64,000 nt of DNA from Sphingorhabdus sp. M41 (GTDB lineage: Bacteria; Pseudomonadota; Alphaproteobacteria; Sphingomonadales; Sphingomonadaceae): contig NZ_CP014545.1 of the NCBI RefSeq assembly GCF_001586275.1, forward strand, positions 3,275,522-3,339,521, in the 5' to 3' direction. Under the pieces are notes generated by a model. The model made no database searches, had not been told where the DNA came from, and saw nothing but the letters and a program-made list of their open reading frames with translations. The position numbers and the translations under genes were made by a program. This document shows positions 33,695-43,124 of this stretch, piece after piece (positions within the stretch are counted from its first letter, which is position 1; each line of letters starts with the position of its first letter).

Positions 33695-34264
33695 TTGCAG
33701 AGACTGGCAGTTTATTGTGGCGCCAATTCCGGGCAGGACCCGGCTTATGCCGCAGCGACGATATCGCTCGGCAAGGCCATGGCCGCGCGCGACGTGGACC
33801 TGGTCTATGGCGGCGGACGGCTCGGCCTGATGGGGATTATCGCCGACACGGTGCTCGCCGAAGGCGGCCGGGTCCATGGCGTTATCCCTGAAATGCTGAA
33901 AGATCTGGAAGTGGCGCATACCGGCGTTACCGAGCTGCACATCGTGCCGAACATGCACGAGCGCAAGGCCAAGATGACCGACCTGACCGATGCCTTTGTC
34001 GCCTTGCCCGGTGGCGTCGGCACGATGGACGAACTGTTCGAGGCCTGGAGCTGGAACGCGCTCGGCTATCATAACAAGCCCTTCGCCATTTTGAATATCG
34101 CCGGCTATTGGGATTCGCTGATCGCGTTTCTCGACACAATGTCGGAACAGGGTTTCGTGTCCGCAGAACGGCGCAAGCATCTGATTGTCTCCGACAATAT
34201 CGACGACTGCCTCGACCGCCTCGCCGCTGCCTGCAACACCGAGACAGGCAGTTTTACCTGGTGA
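33695..34264 (+). CDS. LOG family phosphoribohydrolase (TIGR00730 Rossmann fold)
   Basis: A 189-residue LOG protein. It has the paired family motifs: GGGRLGLMG at about residue 39 and PGGVGTMDELFE at about 108, which bind the phosphate and provide the catalytic Glu. These enzymes release a nucleobase from a nucleoside 5'-monophosphate. The TTG at 33695 is supported by a GGGGGAT site upstream. It is followed, 37 bp downstream, by a nucleoside transporter and a uridine kinase, so a role in nucleotide salvage is reasonable. Confidence 0.92.
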   Translation: MQRLAVYCGANSGQDPAYAAATISLGKAMAARDVDLVYGGGRLGLMGIIADTVLAEGGRVHGVIPEMLKDLEVAHTGVTELHIVPNMHERKAKMTDLTDAFVALPGGVGTMDELFEAWSWNALGYHNKPFAILNIAGYWDSLIAFLDTMSEQGFVSAERRKHLIVSDNIDDCLDRLAAACNTETGSFTW

Positions 34265-34301
34265 GCCCTATCCGCCCCGAAATATTGACTGGAAGAGTCC
34301 G

Positions 34302-35537
34302 ATGATACCGATCCTGACAAGCATGGCCGGCATGGCGTTGATTCTGCTGATTGCCCTCGCCCTGTCGACCGGGCGGAAAAATATCCGGTTCCGCGTGGTT
34401 GGAGCCGCTTTCGCGCTGCAGGCCGGAATTGCTGTCATCGTGCTTTATATTCCTGCCGGAAAACGGATCATCGAGGCAATGGCTTTCGGCGTGTCCAACC
34501 TGCTCGGCTATGCCTCGGCCGGCACCAATTTCATCTTCGGCCCGCTCGCCGATCCGTCGATTGGCGGCAACAGTTTTGCGATTGCCGCGCTGCCGGTGAT
34601 CATTTTCTTCTCGGCGCTGATTTCGATTCTCTATTATCTCGGCGTGATGCAGTTCATCATCAAATGGGTCGGCGGCGGCATCCAGAAAATCACCGGCATT
34701 TCCAAAGTCGAATCGCTTTGTGCCGCAGCCAATATCTTCGTCGGTCAGTCCGAATCGCCTTTGGTCATCCGCCCCTATCTTGCCAGACTGACCCAGTCGC
34801 AGCTGTTCACCGTGATGAGCGTCGGCATGGCCGGTGTCGCCGGCACGATTCTGGCCGCCTATGCCGCAATGGGCATCCGCATCGACTATCTGCTCGCCGC
34901 CGCCTTCATGTCGGCACCCGGCGGAATCCTGATGGCCAAGATCATCATGCCGGACAATCCCGAAGACCCGGCTCCGGAAGAGCTGATCGTTTCGGTGGAA
35001 TATGAGGACGAGAAACCCGCCAATATCATCATGGCCGCCGGCATGGGCGCGCAGACCGGCGTCAAGCTGGCCGTCGCGGTCGGCGCAATGGTGCTGGCCT
35101 TTGTCGCGCTGGTGGCGCTGGCCAATGGTCTGCTCGGCGGAATCGGCGGCTGGTTCGGCATGCCCGAGCTCAGCTTCCAGCAAGTGATCGGCTATATTTT
35201 TGCCCCGATCATGTTTCTGCTCGGAGTGCCGTGGGAAGAAGCGCTGAATGCAGGCGGCCTGTTCGGCACCAAGGTCGTGCTCAACGAATTTGTCGCCTTC
35301 ATCGAGCTGGGCAAGATGCAGGACGGCATTTCGCCGCTGACCAATGCCATCGTCATTTTTGCCCTGTGCGGCTTTGCCAATTTCAGCAGCATCGCCATCC
35401 AGCTGGCGGTCACCGGCGGCCTCGCACCCAATCAACGCCCGGTCATCGCCCGGCTCGGCGTCCGCGCCCTGGCCGCAGGATCGCTGGCCAATCTGATGAG
35501 CGCGGCGCTTGCCGGCATCTTGCTGTCGCTCGGCTGA
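34302..35537 (+). CDS. Concentrative nucleoside transporter (CNT/NupC family)
   Basis: A 411-residue CNT transporter. Hydrophobic helices fill the protein; family motifs are ANIFVGQSESPLVIRPYL in the centre and LNEFVAFIELG and ALCGFANFSSIAIQ in the second half, which form the nucleoside and sodium/proton sites. It brings nucleosides across the inner membrane. The ATG at 34302 follows GGAAGAG; a longer frame overlaps the LOG gene and is not needed. Confidence 0.94.
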   Translation: MIPILTSMAGMALILLIALALSTGRKNIRFRVVGAAFALQAGIAVIVLYIPAGKRIIEAMAFGVSNLLGYASAGTNFIFGPLADPSIGGNSFAIAALPVIIFFSALISILYYLGVMQFIIKWVGGGIQKITGISKVESLCAAANIFVGQSESPLVIRPYLARLTQSQLFTVMSVGMAGVAGTILAAYAAMGIRIDYLLAAAFMSAPGGILMAKIIMPDNPEDPAPEELIVSVEYEDEKPANIIMAAGMGAQTGVKLAVAVGAMVLAFVALVALANGLLGGIGGWFGMPELSFQQVIGYIFAPIMFLLGVPWEEALNAGGLFGTKVVLNEFVAFIELGKMQDGISPLTNAIVIFALCGFANFSSIAIQLAVTGGLAPNQRPVIARLGVRALAAGSLANLMSAALAGILLSLG

Positions 35538-35581
35538 TTCATCCCGATTGACAAAAATATACGAGAGCGCATTTTAAGACC

Positions 35582-36526
35582 ATGACCCAGAACCAAGACA
35601 CATTGGCTGCCGTTTCGCTCGCCATGGCGGACCAGGACAGCGATGCCTTCGCCGAACGGATCGGCCGCAGCTTCGCCGATTGGGGCTTTGCCGTTGTCGC
35701 CGACCATGGCATCCCGGACGAACTGATCGAGCGCGCCGAAACCATGTCGCGCGCCTTTTTTGCTTTGCCGGAAGAGGTCAAGCGATCCTATCACATCGCT
35801 GGCGGCGGCGGCGCCCGCGGTTACACGCCGTTTGGTACCGAAAGCGCCAAGGATAGCAATATCAGCGATCTCAAGGAATTCTGGCATATCGGTCGCGATC
35901 TGCCCGCCGGTCACCCGTTCGAATCCTTTATGCCACCCAATGTCTGGCCGAACGAACTCGACGGTTTCCGCGAAACCTATCTCGAAATGTTCGCCGCATT
36001 CGACAAGGCCGGCGCACGGATTCTCGAGGCGATCGCGCGTTTCCTGGGACTGGCACCGGATTTCTTCGTCGACACGGTGCGCGACGGCAATTCGGTGATG
36101 CGGCTGATCCACTATCCGCCGGTGCCGGAAGATTCGCCAGCGGTCCGCGCCGGAGCGCATGAGGATATCAACACCATCACCCTGCTGATCGGCGCTGAAG
36201 AGGCGGGACTGGAACTGCTCGACAGGAATGGAAAGTGGCGACCGGTAACACCGAAGGCCGGAGAACTTGCAGTGAATATCGGCGACATGCTGCAGCGGCT
36301 GACCAACAACCGCCTGCCCTCGACCACCCACCGCGTGGTCAACCCGGCACCGGAGCGGCGTGGTTTCTCGCGTTACTCAATGCCCTTCTTCCTTCACTTC
36401 CGGCCCGACTATTCGATCGAGACGCTGCCGAGCTGCGTCGATGACACTCACCCGAATCTCTACCCGGAACCGATCACTGCCCATGACTATCTGATGCAGC
36501 GCCTGCGCGAAATCGGGCTGGCATGA
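35582..36526 (+). CDS. 2-oxoglutarate/Fe(II)-dependent oxygenase, isopenicillin-N-synthase-like
   Basis: A 314-residue non-haem iron dioxygenase. The iron triad is His and Asp in AHEDINTITLL (about residues 193-195) and His in STTHRVVNP (about 250); the co-substrate Arg-x-Ser is in SRYSMPFFLHF. The N-terminal DIOX_N region contains GFAVVADHGIPDELI. The function in this branch is uncertain. Its last codons overlap the uridine kinase start (ATGA), and it sits between a nucleoside transporter and a nucleoside kinase, so a pyrimidine-related hydroxylase (like thymine or deoxyuridine dioxygenases) is one hypothesis. Confidence 0.9.
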   Translation: MTQNQDTLAAVSLAMADQDSDAFAERIGRSFADWGFAVVADHGIPDELIERAETMSRAFFALPEEVKRSYHIAGGGGARGYTPFGTESAKDSNISDLKEFWHIGRDLPAGHPFESFMPPNVWPNELDGFRETYLEMFAAFDKAGARILEAIARFLGLAPDFFVDTVRDGNSVMRLIHYPPVPEDSPAVRAGAHEDINTITLLIGAEEAGLELLDRNGKWRPVTPKAGELAVNIGDMLQRLTNNRLPSTTHRVVNPAPERRGFSRYSMPFFLHFRPDYSIETLPSCVDDTHPNLYPEPITAHDYLMQRLREIGLA

Positions 36527-37143
36527 CCGCAAAGGTCGTTGGCATAAGCGGCGGCAGTTGCTCCGGGAAATCGACCCTGACCCAGCTGTTGTTCGACGCC
36601 CTCGGCCCTCAGCAATGCGTCATCCTGCCCCAGGATGACTATTTCTTCGGTCTTGGTGATGCACCGCTCGGCAAGGGCGGGCCCAATTTTGACCATCCCC
36701 ATGCGGTGGATTTCGACAAGCTTAGCGAACAGCTTGCGCAGCTGAAAAGCGGGCAGGCAATCGACCGCCCCCTTTACGACTTCCCGACCCATATGCCGAA
36801 GACGGAGACCCTCCGCACCGAACCGCGCCCGGTCATTCTGGTCGATGGCATATTGATCCTGCAGCACCAGCCACTGCGCGACCTGCTCGATCTCAGCATT
36901 TTCGTCGAATGCGATTCCGACACCCGCTTTGCCCGACGACTCGAACGCGACGTCCGCGAACGCGGACGGACAGCACAATCGGTGCACGAACAATTTGCCA
37001 ATCAGGTCGGACCGATGCACGATTTGCACGTCGAGCCATCAAAATCCCACGCCGATATCGTGGTAAATTCGCAACAGTCACAAAGCCACTATGAAACCCC
37101 ACTTCGCATGATCCTGTCGAAAATATCACTGCAAAATCAGTGA
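36523..37143 (+). CDS. udk: Uridine/cytidine kinase-like P-loop NTPase
   Basis: A 206-residue kinase of the uridine kinase/phosphoribulokinase family. The Walker A loop is GGSCSGKST at residues 10-18; QDDYFF and the FDHPHAVDFDKL segment give the nucleoside site, and VDGILILQ the following strand. It phosphorylates uridine or cytidine to the monophosphate in salvage. Translation is coupled to the dioxygenase by a 4-bp overlap. The symbol is tentative because some family members are assigned to other small nucleosides. Confidence 0.85.
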   Translation: MTAKVVGISGGSCSGKSTLTQLLFDALGPQQCVILPQDDYFFGLGDAPLGKGGPNFDHPHAVDFDKLSEQLAQLKSGQAIDRPLYDFPTHMPKTETLRTEPRPVILVDGILILQHQPLRDLLDLSIFVECDSDTRFARRLERDVRERGRTAQSVHEQFANQVGPMHDLHVEPSKSHADIVVNSQQSQSHYETPLRMILSKISLQNQ

Positions 37144-37379
37144 ACTACTCAAGCGAACCTGACTGAACTTCGACACCCTGACAGCAAAACAAGCCAGCCA
37201 AATGGGACGGTTGCAGATGTAAAATGCTGCATTGCGGCATTTCACGTTTCAATTGAGACAAAACTGTCATTATTGGCCCCTAGGGCTGCTCGTGCTTTGG
37301 TCTGGCGGTGGAATAATTTTGCCGGCGATTACCTTACAACCTTTCTTTTAATGCGGTTCATGAACGGGGAATTCATATC

Positions 37380-39896
37380 ATGAAAATCAAATATCTTTTG
37401 GCTGCCAGTGTTGTCAGCCTGTCTACAGCAGGCCTCATGGCCACGCCGGCGGCGGCACAGTCGACCGGTACTGTCAATTTCGAGGAAGACGTGATCGTTG
37501 TCATGGGTTCCCGCACTAGTGATGTCGGCGGAGTTGAAATCCCCAACACGCCAAAGGCGAAGCAAGTTCTCGACGAAGAAATCATTCGTCGCCAGCGTCC
37601 TGGCCAGACAGTCAATGATATCATCAACCTCGTTCCAGGCGTAAGCTTCCAGAACAACGATCCATGGGGATCGTCCGGCGGCTCGTTCACGATCCGCGGT
37701 TTCAGTGATGACCGTATCTCGCAGACGCTTGATGGCCTGCCACTGAACGATTCGGGCAACTATGCGCTCTATACCAACCAGCAGGTTGACTCTGAAATCA
37801 TCGAACAGGTTAACGTGAACCTTGGCGTTACCGACGTTGATAGCCCGACGGCTTCTGCTGTTGGCGGCACGATCAACCTTCGTACCCGTGAGCCCAGCGA
37901 CGATTTCAAGCTCACCGGCACGCTTTCGACCGGAAGCACCTTTGCCAAAGGCGACAATGATAACCGCAGCCGGCTTTACATGCGCGGTTTTGGCATGATC
38001 GACACTGGCGACATTACCGGTTTCGGCACCAAGGCTTTTGTTTCGGCCAGCTACACTCGCTACAACAATCCATTCAACAACTATGGCATTGTCGAGAAGC
38101 AGCAATATAACGGTCGTATCTGGCAGGATATCGGCAGTGATGGAGACTTCATTGCCGTCGCCGGCCACTATAACGAAAACCGCAACAACTTCTTCGGTTC
38201 CTTCTCGCTGGCCAGTTTCCCGCAAACACGGGCAGACCGCTTCTATGACATCAACTATCCTTGCACGGTTGAACTGCCGGAAGCCGGTACCGCGCAAAGC
38301 GACAATAACTGCGGTGCGGAATTTGATCGTCGTTACAATCCTTCCAACACCGGCAACATCCGTGGCGCCTCGCGATTCACTTTGGCCGACGGCCTGATTC
38401 TCTCGGTCGATCCGAGCTACCAATATGTGAAGGCAAATGGCGGCGGTGACGAAGAGTTGCTTGAGCAGACCCGCAACGTAGGCGGTGTTCCGATGACCGG
38501 CTTCATTCGCGGACGCTATTATTTCGGCCGCGATCTCAATGGTGACGGCGATACGCTTGATGAAGTAACGGGCCACGATCCGAGCCAGACACGCACACGG
38601 CGTTTCGGTGTCATTTCTAACCTCTCCTACGAACTCAACCCGGACCACCGTTTCCGTCTCGCCTACACCTATGATGATGCCAACCATCGTCAAACGGGGC
38701 AGACCTCGGTTGCCCTTCTCAATGGTGAGATTGCAGACGTCTTCCCGGTCAACAATGGATTGATAACCGCAGACGGTTTCGAGCTTAACAAGCGCGACCG
38801 TCAATCTTACGCGACATTGCACCAGATTTCGGGCGAGTATCGCGGCAATTTCGGTGATCTTGCTGCAGTCATCGGTTTGCGGGCACCTTTCTTTTCGCGC
38901 GAACTGAATCAGAACTGCTACACGACTTCGGCTAGCGGTTTCCTTGACTGTGTCGGTGGCACCAGTGCTGCCTACGAAGCAGCAAACCCCTATGTCTACG
39001 ATCCGGTAACCAACGATGCGAGCGGTTCAGCCCTGCCTACATCGCGGACCTATAAATATGACAAGATTCTGCCAAATATTGGTCTGACTTATGGTTTCGG
39101 CAGCGCTTCCGTCTTCGCAAACTATGCCAAGGGCCTTTCTGTACCGGCCACTGATCCACTCTACGATTCTCTATATTTCCCAGAGAATGCTCCGGGCGTT
39201 CAGCCGGTACCCGAAACAACCGACAGCCTCGATCTGGGGCTTCGTTATCGGACCGGTGACATTCAGGCACAGTTTGCTGGCTGGTTCACACGCTATAACA
39301 ACCGGCTCGCTTCGGCCTACAACCCGCTTCTCGAAGAAACGATCTTCCGGAACCTTGGCCGCGTCGACAAATATGGTCTCGATGGTTCGATTGCATGGAC
39401 CCCGACACCTGCAACGATGTTCTATATCTTCGGTTCGATCAACGAGTCGGAAATCAAGGATAATGTTCAGACCGGCAACTGTTCCGCTAACGATGTAACA
39501 AACAACGTACCCCAGTGTACCGTGGTTGGCGATCCTATCTTTGCCCTCACTGCTGGCAAAAATGAAAGCGGCTCCCCGCTCTGGACCGTTGGTGCTCGTG
39601 TTCAGCAACGCTTTGGTGACTTTGAACTTGGTGCTCAAGTCAAGCACACCGGCAAACGCTGGGTGAATGATACCAACGAAACTTCAGTGGATGGTTACAC
39701 GCTGGTCGACCTCGACCTTCGCTGGACGATCACACAGAACCAGTTTGGTGATGATGTTGCCCTGCAGCTGAACGTAACCAACCTGTTCGACGAACTCTAC
39801 GTCGGCGGTTTCGGCGGCGACCTGGACGGCAACTCGCCATTTGTCCAGATTGGTGCCCCACGCGCAGCGAGCATCTCGCTCATCTTTGGCTACTAA
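37380..39896 (+). CDS. TonB-dependent outer-membrane receptor (stand-alone)
   Basis: An 838-residue receptor with a signal peptide cut after TPAAAQ. The plug domain runs to about residue 165 and contains VIVVMGSRTSD (TonB-box region), NDIINLVPGVSF and FTIRGFSDDRI; the beta-barrel ends in LIFGY. The gene uses more T-ending and AAC/CGT/GGT-type codons and has visibly lower GC than its neighbours, as seen in strongly expressed genes or in acquired ones. It has its own terminator at 39953-39990 and no partner genes, so the ligand is not deducible. Confidence 0.93.
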   Translation: MKIKYLLAASVVSLSTAGLMATPAAAQSTGTVNFEEDVIVVMGSRTSDVGGVEIPNTPKAKQVLDEEIIRRQRPGQTVNDIINLVPGVSFQNNDPWGSSGGSFTIRGFSDDRISQTLDGLPLNDSGNYALYTNQQVDSEIIEQVNVNLGVTDVDSPTASAVGGTINLRTREPSDDFKLTGTLSTGSTFAKGDNDNRSRLYMRGFGMIDTGDITGFGTKAFVSASYTRYNNPFNNYGIVEKQQYNGRIWQDIGSDGDFIAVAGHYNENRNNFFGSFSLASFPQTRADRFYDINYPCTVELPEAGTAQSDNNCGAEFDRRYNPSNTGNIRGASRFTLADGLILSVDPSYQYVKANGGGDEELLEQTRNVGGVPMTGFIRGRYYFGRDLNGDGDTLDEVTGHDPSQTRTRRFGVISNLSYELNPDHRFRLAYTYDDANHRQTGQTSVALLNGEIADVFPVNNGLITADGFELNKRDRQSYATLHQISGEYRGNFGDLAAVIGLRAPFFSRELNQNCYTTSASGFLDCVGGTSAAYEAANPYVYDPVTNDASGSALPTSRTYKYDKILPNIGLTYGFGSASVFANYAKGLSVPATDPLYDSLYFPENAPGVQPVPETTDSLDLGLRYRTGDIQAQFAGWFTRYNNRLASAYNPLLEETIFRNLGRVDKYGLDGSIAWTPTPATMFYIFGSINESEIKDNVQTGNCSANDVTNNVPQCTVVGDPIFALTAGKNESGSPLWTVGARVQQRFGDFELGAQVKHTGKRWVNDTNETSVDGYTLVDLDLRWTITQNQFGDDVALQLNVTNLFDELYVGGFGGDLDGNSPFVQIGAPRAASISLIFGY

Positions 39897-39952
39897 GCCA
39901 AAGGGGTGTATCGCTCGGCGCGAGAGGAAATCGCTCCGGGCGGATGAATATT

Positions 39953-39990
39953 AAAAAAACGGCGGTGCTGAAAAGTGCCGCCGTTTTTTT
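39953..39990 (+). terminator. Intrinsic terminator after TonB receptor
   Basis: A stem ACGGCGGTGCT / AGTGCCGCCGT (two wobble pairs) with a GAAA loop is flanked by seven A on the left and seven T on the right. It therefore works as a terminator on the plus strand and could also stop minus-strand transcription. Confidence 0.9.
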
Positions 39991-40100
39991 ATGCTCTCGG
40001 TTCAGACCGAAATTGCCCCTCCCGCCGCGATGGCTTTCCCTTGGGAATTGTTTATCGGTTCGTGCTAGAGGCAAGTCGATTGATATTCATGGAAGCCAAC

Positions 40101-41102
<1,002 letters not shown>

Positions 41103-41103
41103 T

Positions 41104-41670
41104 CTAGCGCGATTCTGCGCGCAGCATCACTTGCTTGGCGACCATTTTCAGCTGCTCGTTGACCGATGGATCGGTGCAAACGCCTTCGCTGAACATGCCG
41201 CCCGATGCGTTGATCCCGACTCCCAGCGGTGTCGGCCAGCCGCGCAGGGCGTGAACGATCGAACGCAGCGCCGCGAGCGTGCTGCCGACTGCCTGCCACC
41301 CATAAGCGGTGACGATCAGGCCGATTGGCAGTCCGTCAAGATAGACACGATCATCGGTCGAGGTTTCCTCGATATAATCGATCGCATTTTTGACCAGACC
41401 GGACACGGTACCGTGATAGCCGGGACTCGATATCAGAAAGCCATCGGCGCGGCGGACAAGAGCGACCAAGTCCTTGCCGGTCTGGTTGAGACCGGCCGGG
41501 TCCGACCGATAATGGGGCAGCGCCATCAGGCGGTCAGATCCGAACAATTCGGTTTCTGCGCCAGCAGCCTCGGCGGCTTCCAAAGCAATCGCCAGCGCCA
41601 TTTCGGTTGAGGATACGGGACTGGTTGTTCCACCAATGCCGAGGATGAAAGGTTTTTTTGTCTGTTTCAC
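41104..41670 (-). CDS. NADPH-dependent FMN reductase family protein
   Basis: A 188-residue flavodoxin-like reductase. It has the FMN phosphate loop near the start (GIGGTTSPVSST), ISSPGYHGTVSGLVKNAIDYI as the second flavin segment, and TAYGWQAVGSTLAALRSI as the third. Members reduce FMN, azo dyes, quinones or chromate. The GTG at 41670 gives the normal N-terminus; a TTG at 41706 is open upstream. It is convergent with the epimerase (1-bp gap). Role here unknown. Confidence 0.88.
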   Translation of the reverse strand: MKQTKKPFILGIGGTTSPVSSTEMALAIALEAAEAAGAETELFGSDRLMALPHYRSDPAGLNQTGKDLVALVRRADGFLISSPGYHGTVSGLVKNAIDYIEETSTDDRVYLDGLPIGLIVTAYGWQAVGSTLAALRSIVHALRGWPTPLGVGINASGGMFSEGVCTDPSVNEQLKMVAKQVMLRAESR

Positions 41671-41731
41671 CGGGACGCCATAACGATGGTTGGTGGGCAA
41701 ATGCAACGCCCTTGTTTAACGAATCTGTTTC

Positions 41732-41747
41732 TTAATTGACCGATTAA
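41732..41747. promoter_or_regulatory. TTAATTG-type box before acyl-CoA dehydrogenase
   Basis: TTAATTGACCGATTAA is a near-palindrome with TTAAT and ATTAA ends and an inner CG. It is 77-92 bp upstream of the acyl-CoA dehydrogenase at 41824 and matches the box upstream of the dehydrogenase pair (28838-28823, minus strand) at 13 of 16 bases, with the same end-to-end length. Confidence 0.5.
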
Positions 41748-41823
41748 ATTTGGCCCATTAAGACCGGCAACAAATAGCGGGCTTCGAGCGCGCTTGTCTC
41801 TCCTCGGATCAAAGGATTATCCC

Positions 41824-42984
41824 ATGCGCAAATTTACCGAAGAACAGCATATGTTTCGCGATGCCTATCGCCGTTTTCTGGCCGACGAGGTCGCACCGCG
41901 GATGGACGAATTCCGCGAAGCCGGCATTGTCGACCGGGAAATATTCAAGAAAGCCGGCGACCAGGGCTTTCTGATGATCTGGCCGGACGAAAAATATGGT
42001 GGCATGGGCGACAATGATTTCCGCTACGAGCAGATCATTATCGAGGAAACCGCGCGCGCCGGCTGCGGCGAATGGTATAACACCCTGCACAGCCGTCTCG
42101 TCGGGCCCTATCTCAAAAATATCGGCAACGAGGAACAGCGCGAGCGCTTCCTGCCGAAATGCGTCAGCGGTGAGACGATACTCGCCGTCGCAATGACCGA
42201 ATCCGGCGCTGGCAGCGATCTTTCGGGCATGAAAAGCTCGGCAAAGGACATGGGTGATCATTGGCTGCTCAACGGATCGAAAACCTATATCTCCAACGGC
42301 ATCAACGCCGACGTGGTGATTGTCGCTGCCAAGATCGACGGCGTCGACGACAAGCATGCCATGGTGTTGCTGATCGTCGAACGCGGCATGGAAGGTTTCG
42401 AGCGCGGCCAGAATCTGGAGAAGATCGGCCTGCATGCGCAGGATACGGCCGAGCTGTTCTTCAATGACGTCAAGATACCAAAGGAAAATACGCTGGGCAC
42501 GCCGGGCAAGGGTTTCGTCCATCTGATGGAAGGGCTGGCCGAGGAACGGCTGATCGCGATGGTCGGCTATGCCGCATCCTCTCGCCGGGCTTTTGATGTC
42601 ACGCGGGAATTTGTCATGGATCGGGATGTTTTCGGCAAGAAATTGTCAGATATGCAGAATACCCAGTTCAAAATGGCCGAAATGGACGCAAAAATTGACA
42701 TGTTGCAGGTCTATGTCGACCATTGTGTCGATATCCACAACCAGGGTGGACTGACCGCCAATATGGCAGCCAAGGGCAAGATGCTGGGCAGCGAAATCGA
42801 GTGGGAAATGGCCGATCTCGGACTGCAACTGCACGGCGGCGCCGGCTATATGAAAGAATATGAGATCAGCCGGATCTTCACCGACGCCCGGATGAGCCGC
42901 ATCTACGCCGGGTCGAGCGAGATCATGCGCTACATCGTCGGGCGCGACGTTTTCAGCCAGAAATATCAATCGATCCTCGAATAG
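41824..42984 (+). CDS. Acyl-CoA dehydrogenase (beta-oxidation)
   Basis: A 386-residue acyl-CoA dehydrogenase. Features include the start MRKFTEEQHMFRDAYRRF, MTESGAGSDLSGMKS for the flavin/substrate loop, NGSKTYISNG, QLHGGAGYMKEYEISR and SRIYAGSSEIMRYIV at the end. The C-terminal position of the MCAD base is Ala, so the base is probably on another helix as in long-chain or isovaleryl-CoA dehydrogenases. The ATG at 41824 is preferred over an upstream TTG-type start. With the thiolase and FadB-like genes that follow it forms a complete beta-oxidation set. Confidence 0.93.
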   Translation: MRKFTEEQHMFRDAYRRFLADEVAPRMDEFREAGIVDREIFKKAGDQGFLMIWPDEKYGGMGDNDFRYEQIIIEETARAGCGEWYNTLHSRLVGPYLKNIGNEEQRERFLPKCVSGETILAVAMTESGAGSDLSGMKSSAKDMGDHWLLNGSKTYISNGINADVVIVAAKIDGVDDKHAMVLLIVERGMEGFERGQNLEKIGLHAQDTAELFFNDVKIPKENTLGTPGKGFVHLMEGLAEERLIAMVGYAASSRRAFDVTREFVMDRDVFGKKLSDMQNTQFKMAEMDAKIDMLQVYVDHCVDIHNQGGLTANMAAKGKMLGSEIEWEMADLGLQLHGGAGYMKEYEISRIFTDARMSRIYAGSSEIMRYIVGRDVFSQKYQSILE

Positions 42985-43038
42985 TTTATAGTGGAAATAA
43001 GCCAATCAGGGGCCGAGTCGCCTCCCGATTGGGTTGAC

Positions 43039-43050
43039 GTTTACGTAAAC
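43039..43050. promoter_or_regulatory. GTTTACGTAAAC palindrome upstream of thiolase
   Basis: A perfect 12-bp palindrome about 75-86 bp before the thiolase ATG, immediately upstream of the candidate promoter at 43054-43082 and preceded by TTGAC. Palindromes with a central TACGTA are known for MerR-type regulators of acyl-CoA catabolism such as LiuR; that link is from memory and should be tested. Confidence 0.5.
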
Positions 43051-43053
43051 TGC

Positions 43054-43082
43054 TTGACTGTGCTGCACTGCACCATTAGCAT
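43054..43082 (+). promoter_or_regulatory. Candidate sigma-70-type promoter of thiolase/fadB genes
   Basis: TTGACT at 43054-43059 and TAGCAT at 43077-43082 are separated by 17 bases, and the thiolase ATG follows 42 bases later. The operator palindrome lies just upstream of the -35 element. Confidence 0.4.
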
Positions 43083-43124
43083 TGCGCAACATCCTTCCAA
43101 TTCTTCCAGCGAGAGGAACCCCTA

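Noticed and set aside
37222..37242. Hairpin AAATGCTGC-ATT-GCGGCATTT after the uridine kinase as terminator
   Set aside because: The stem is plausible but the following bases are TCACGTTTC, with no proper T-tract; left unassigned.
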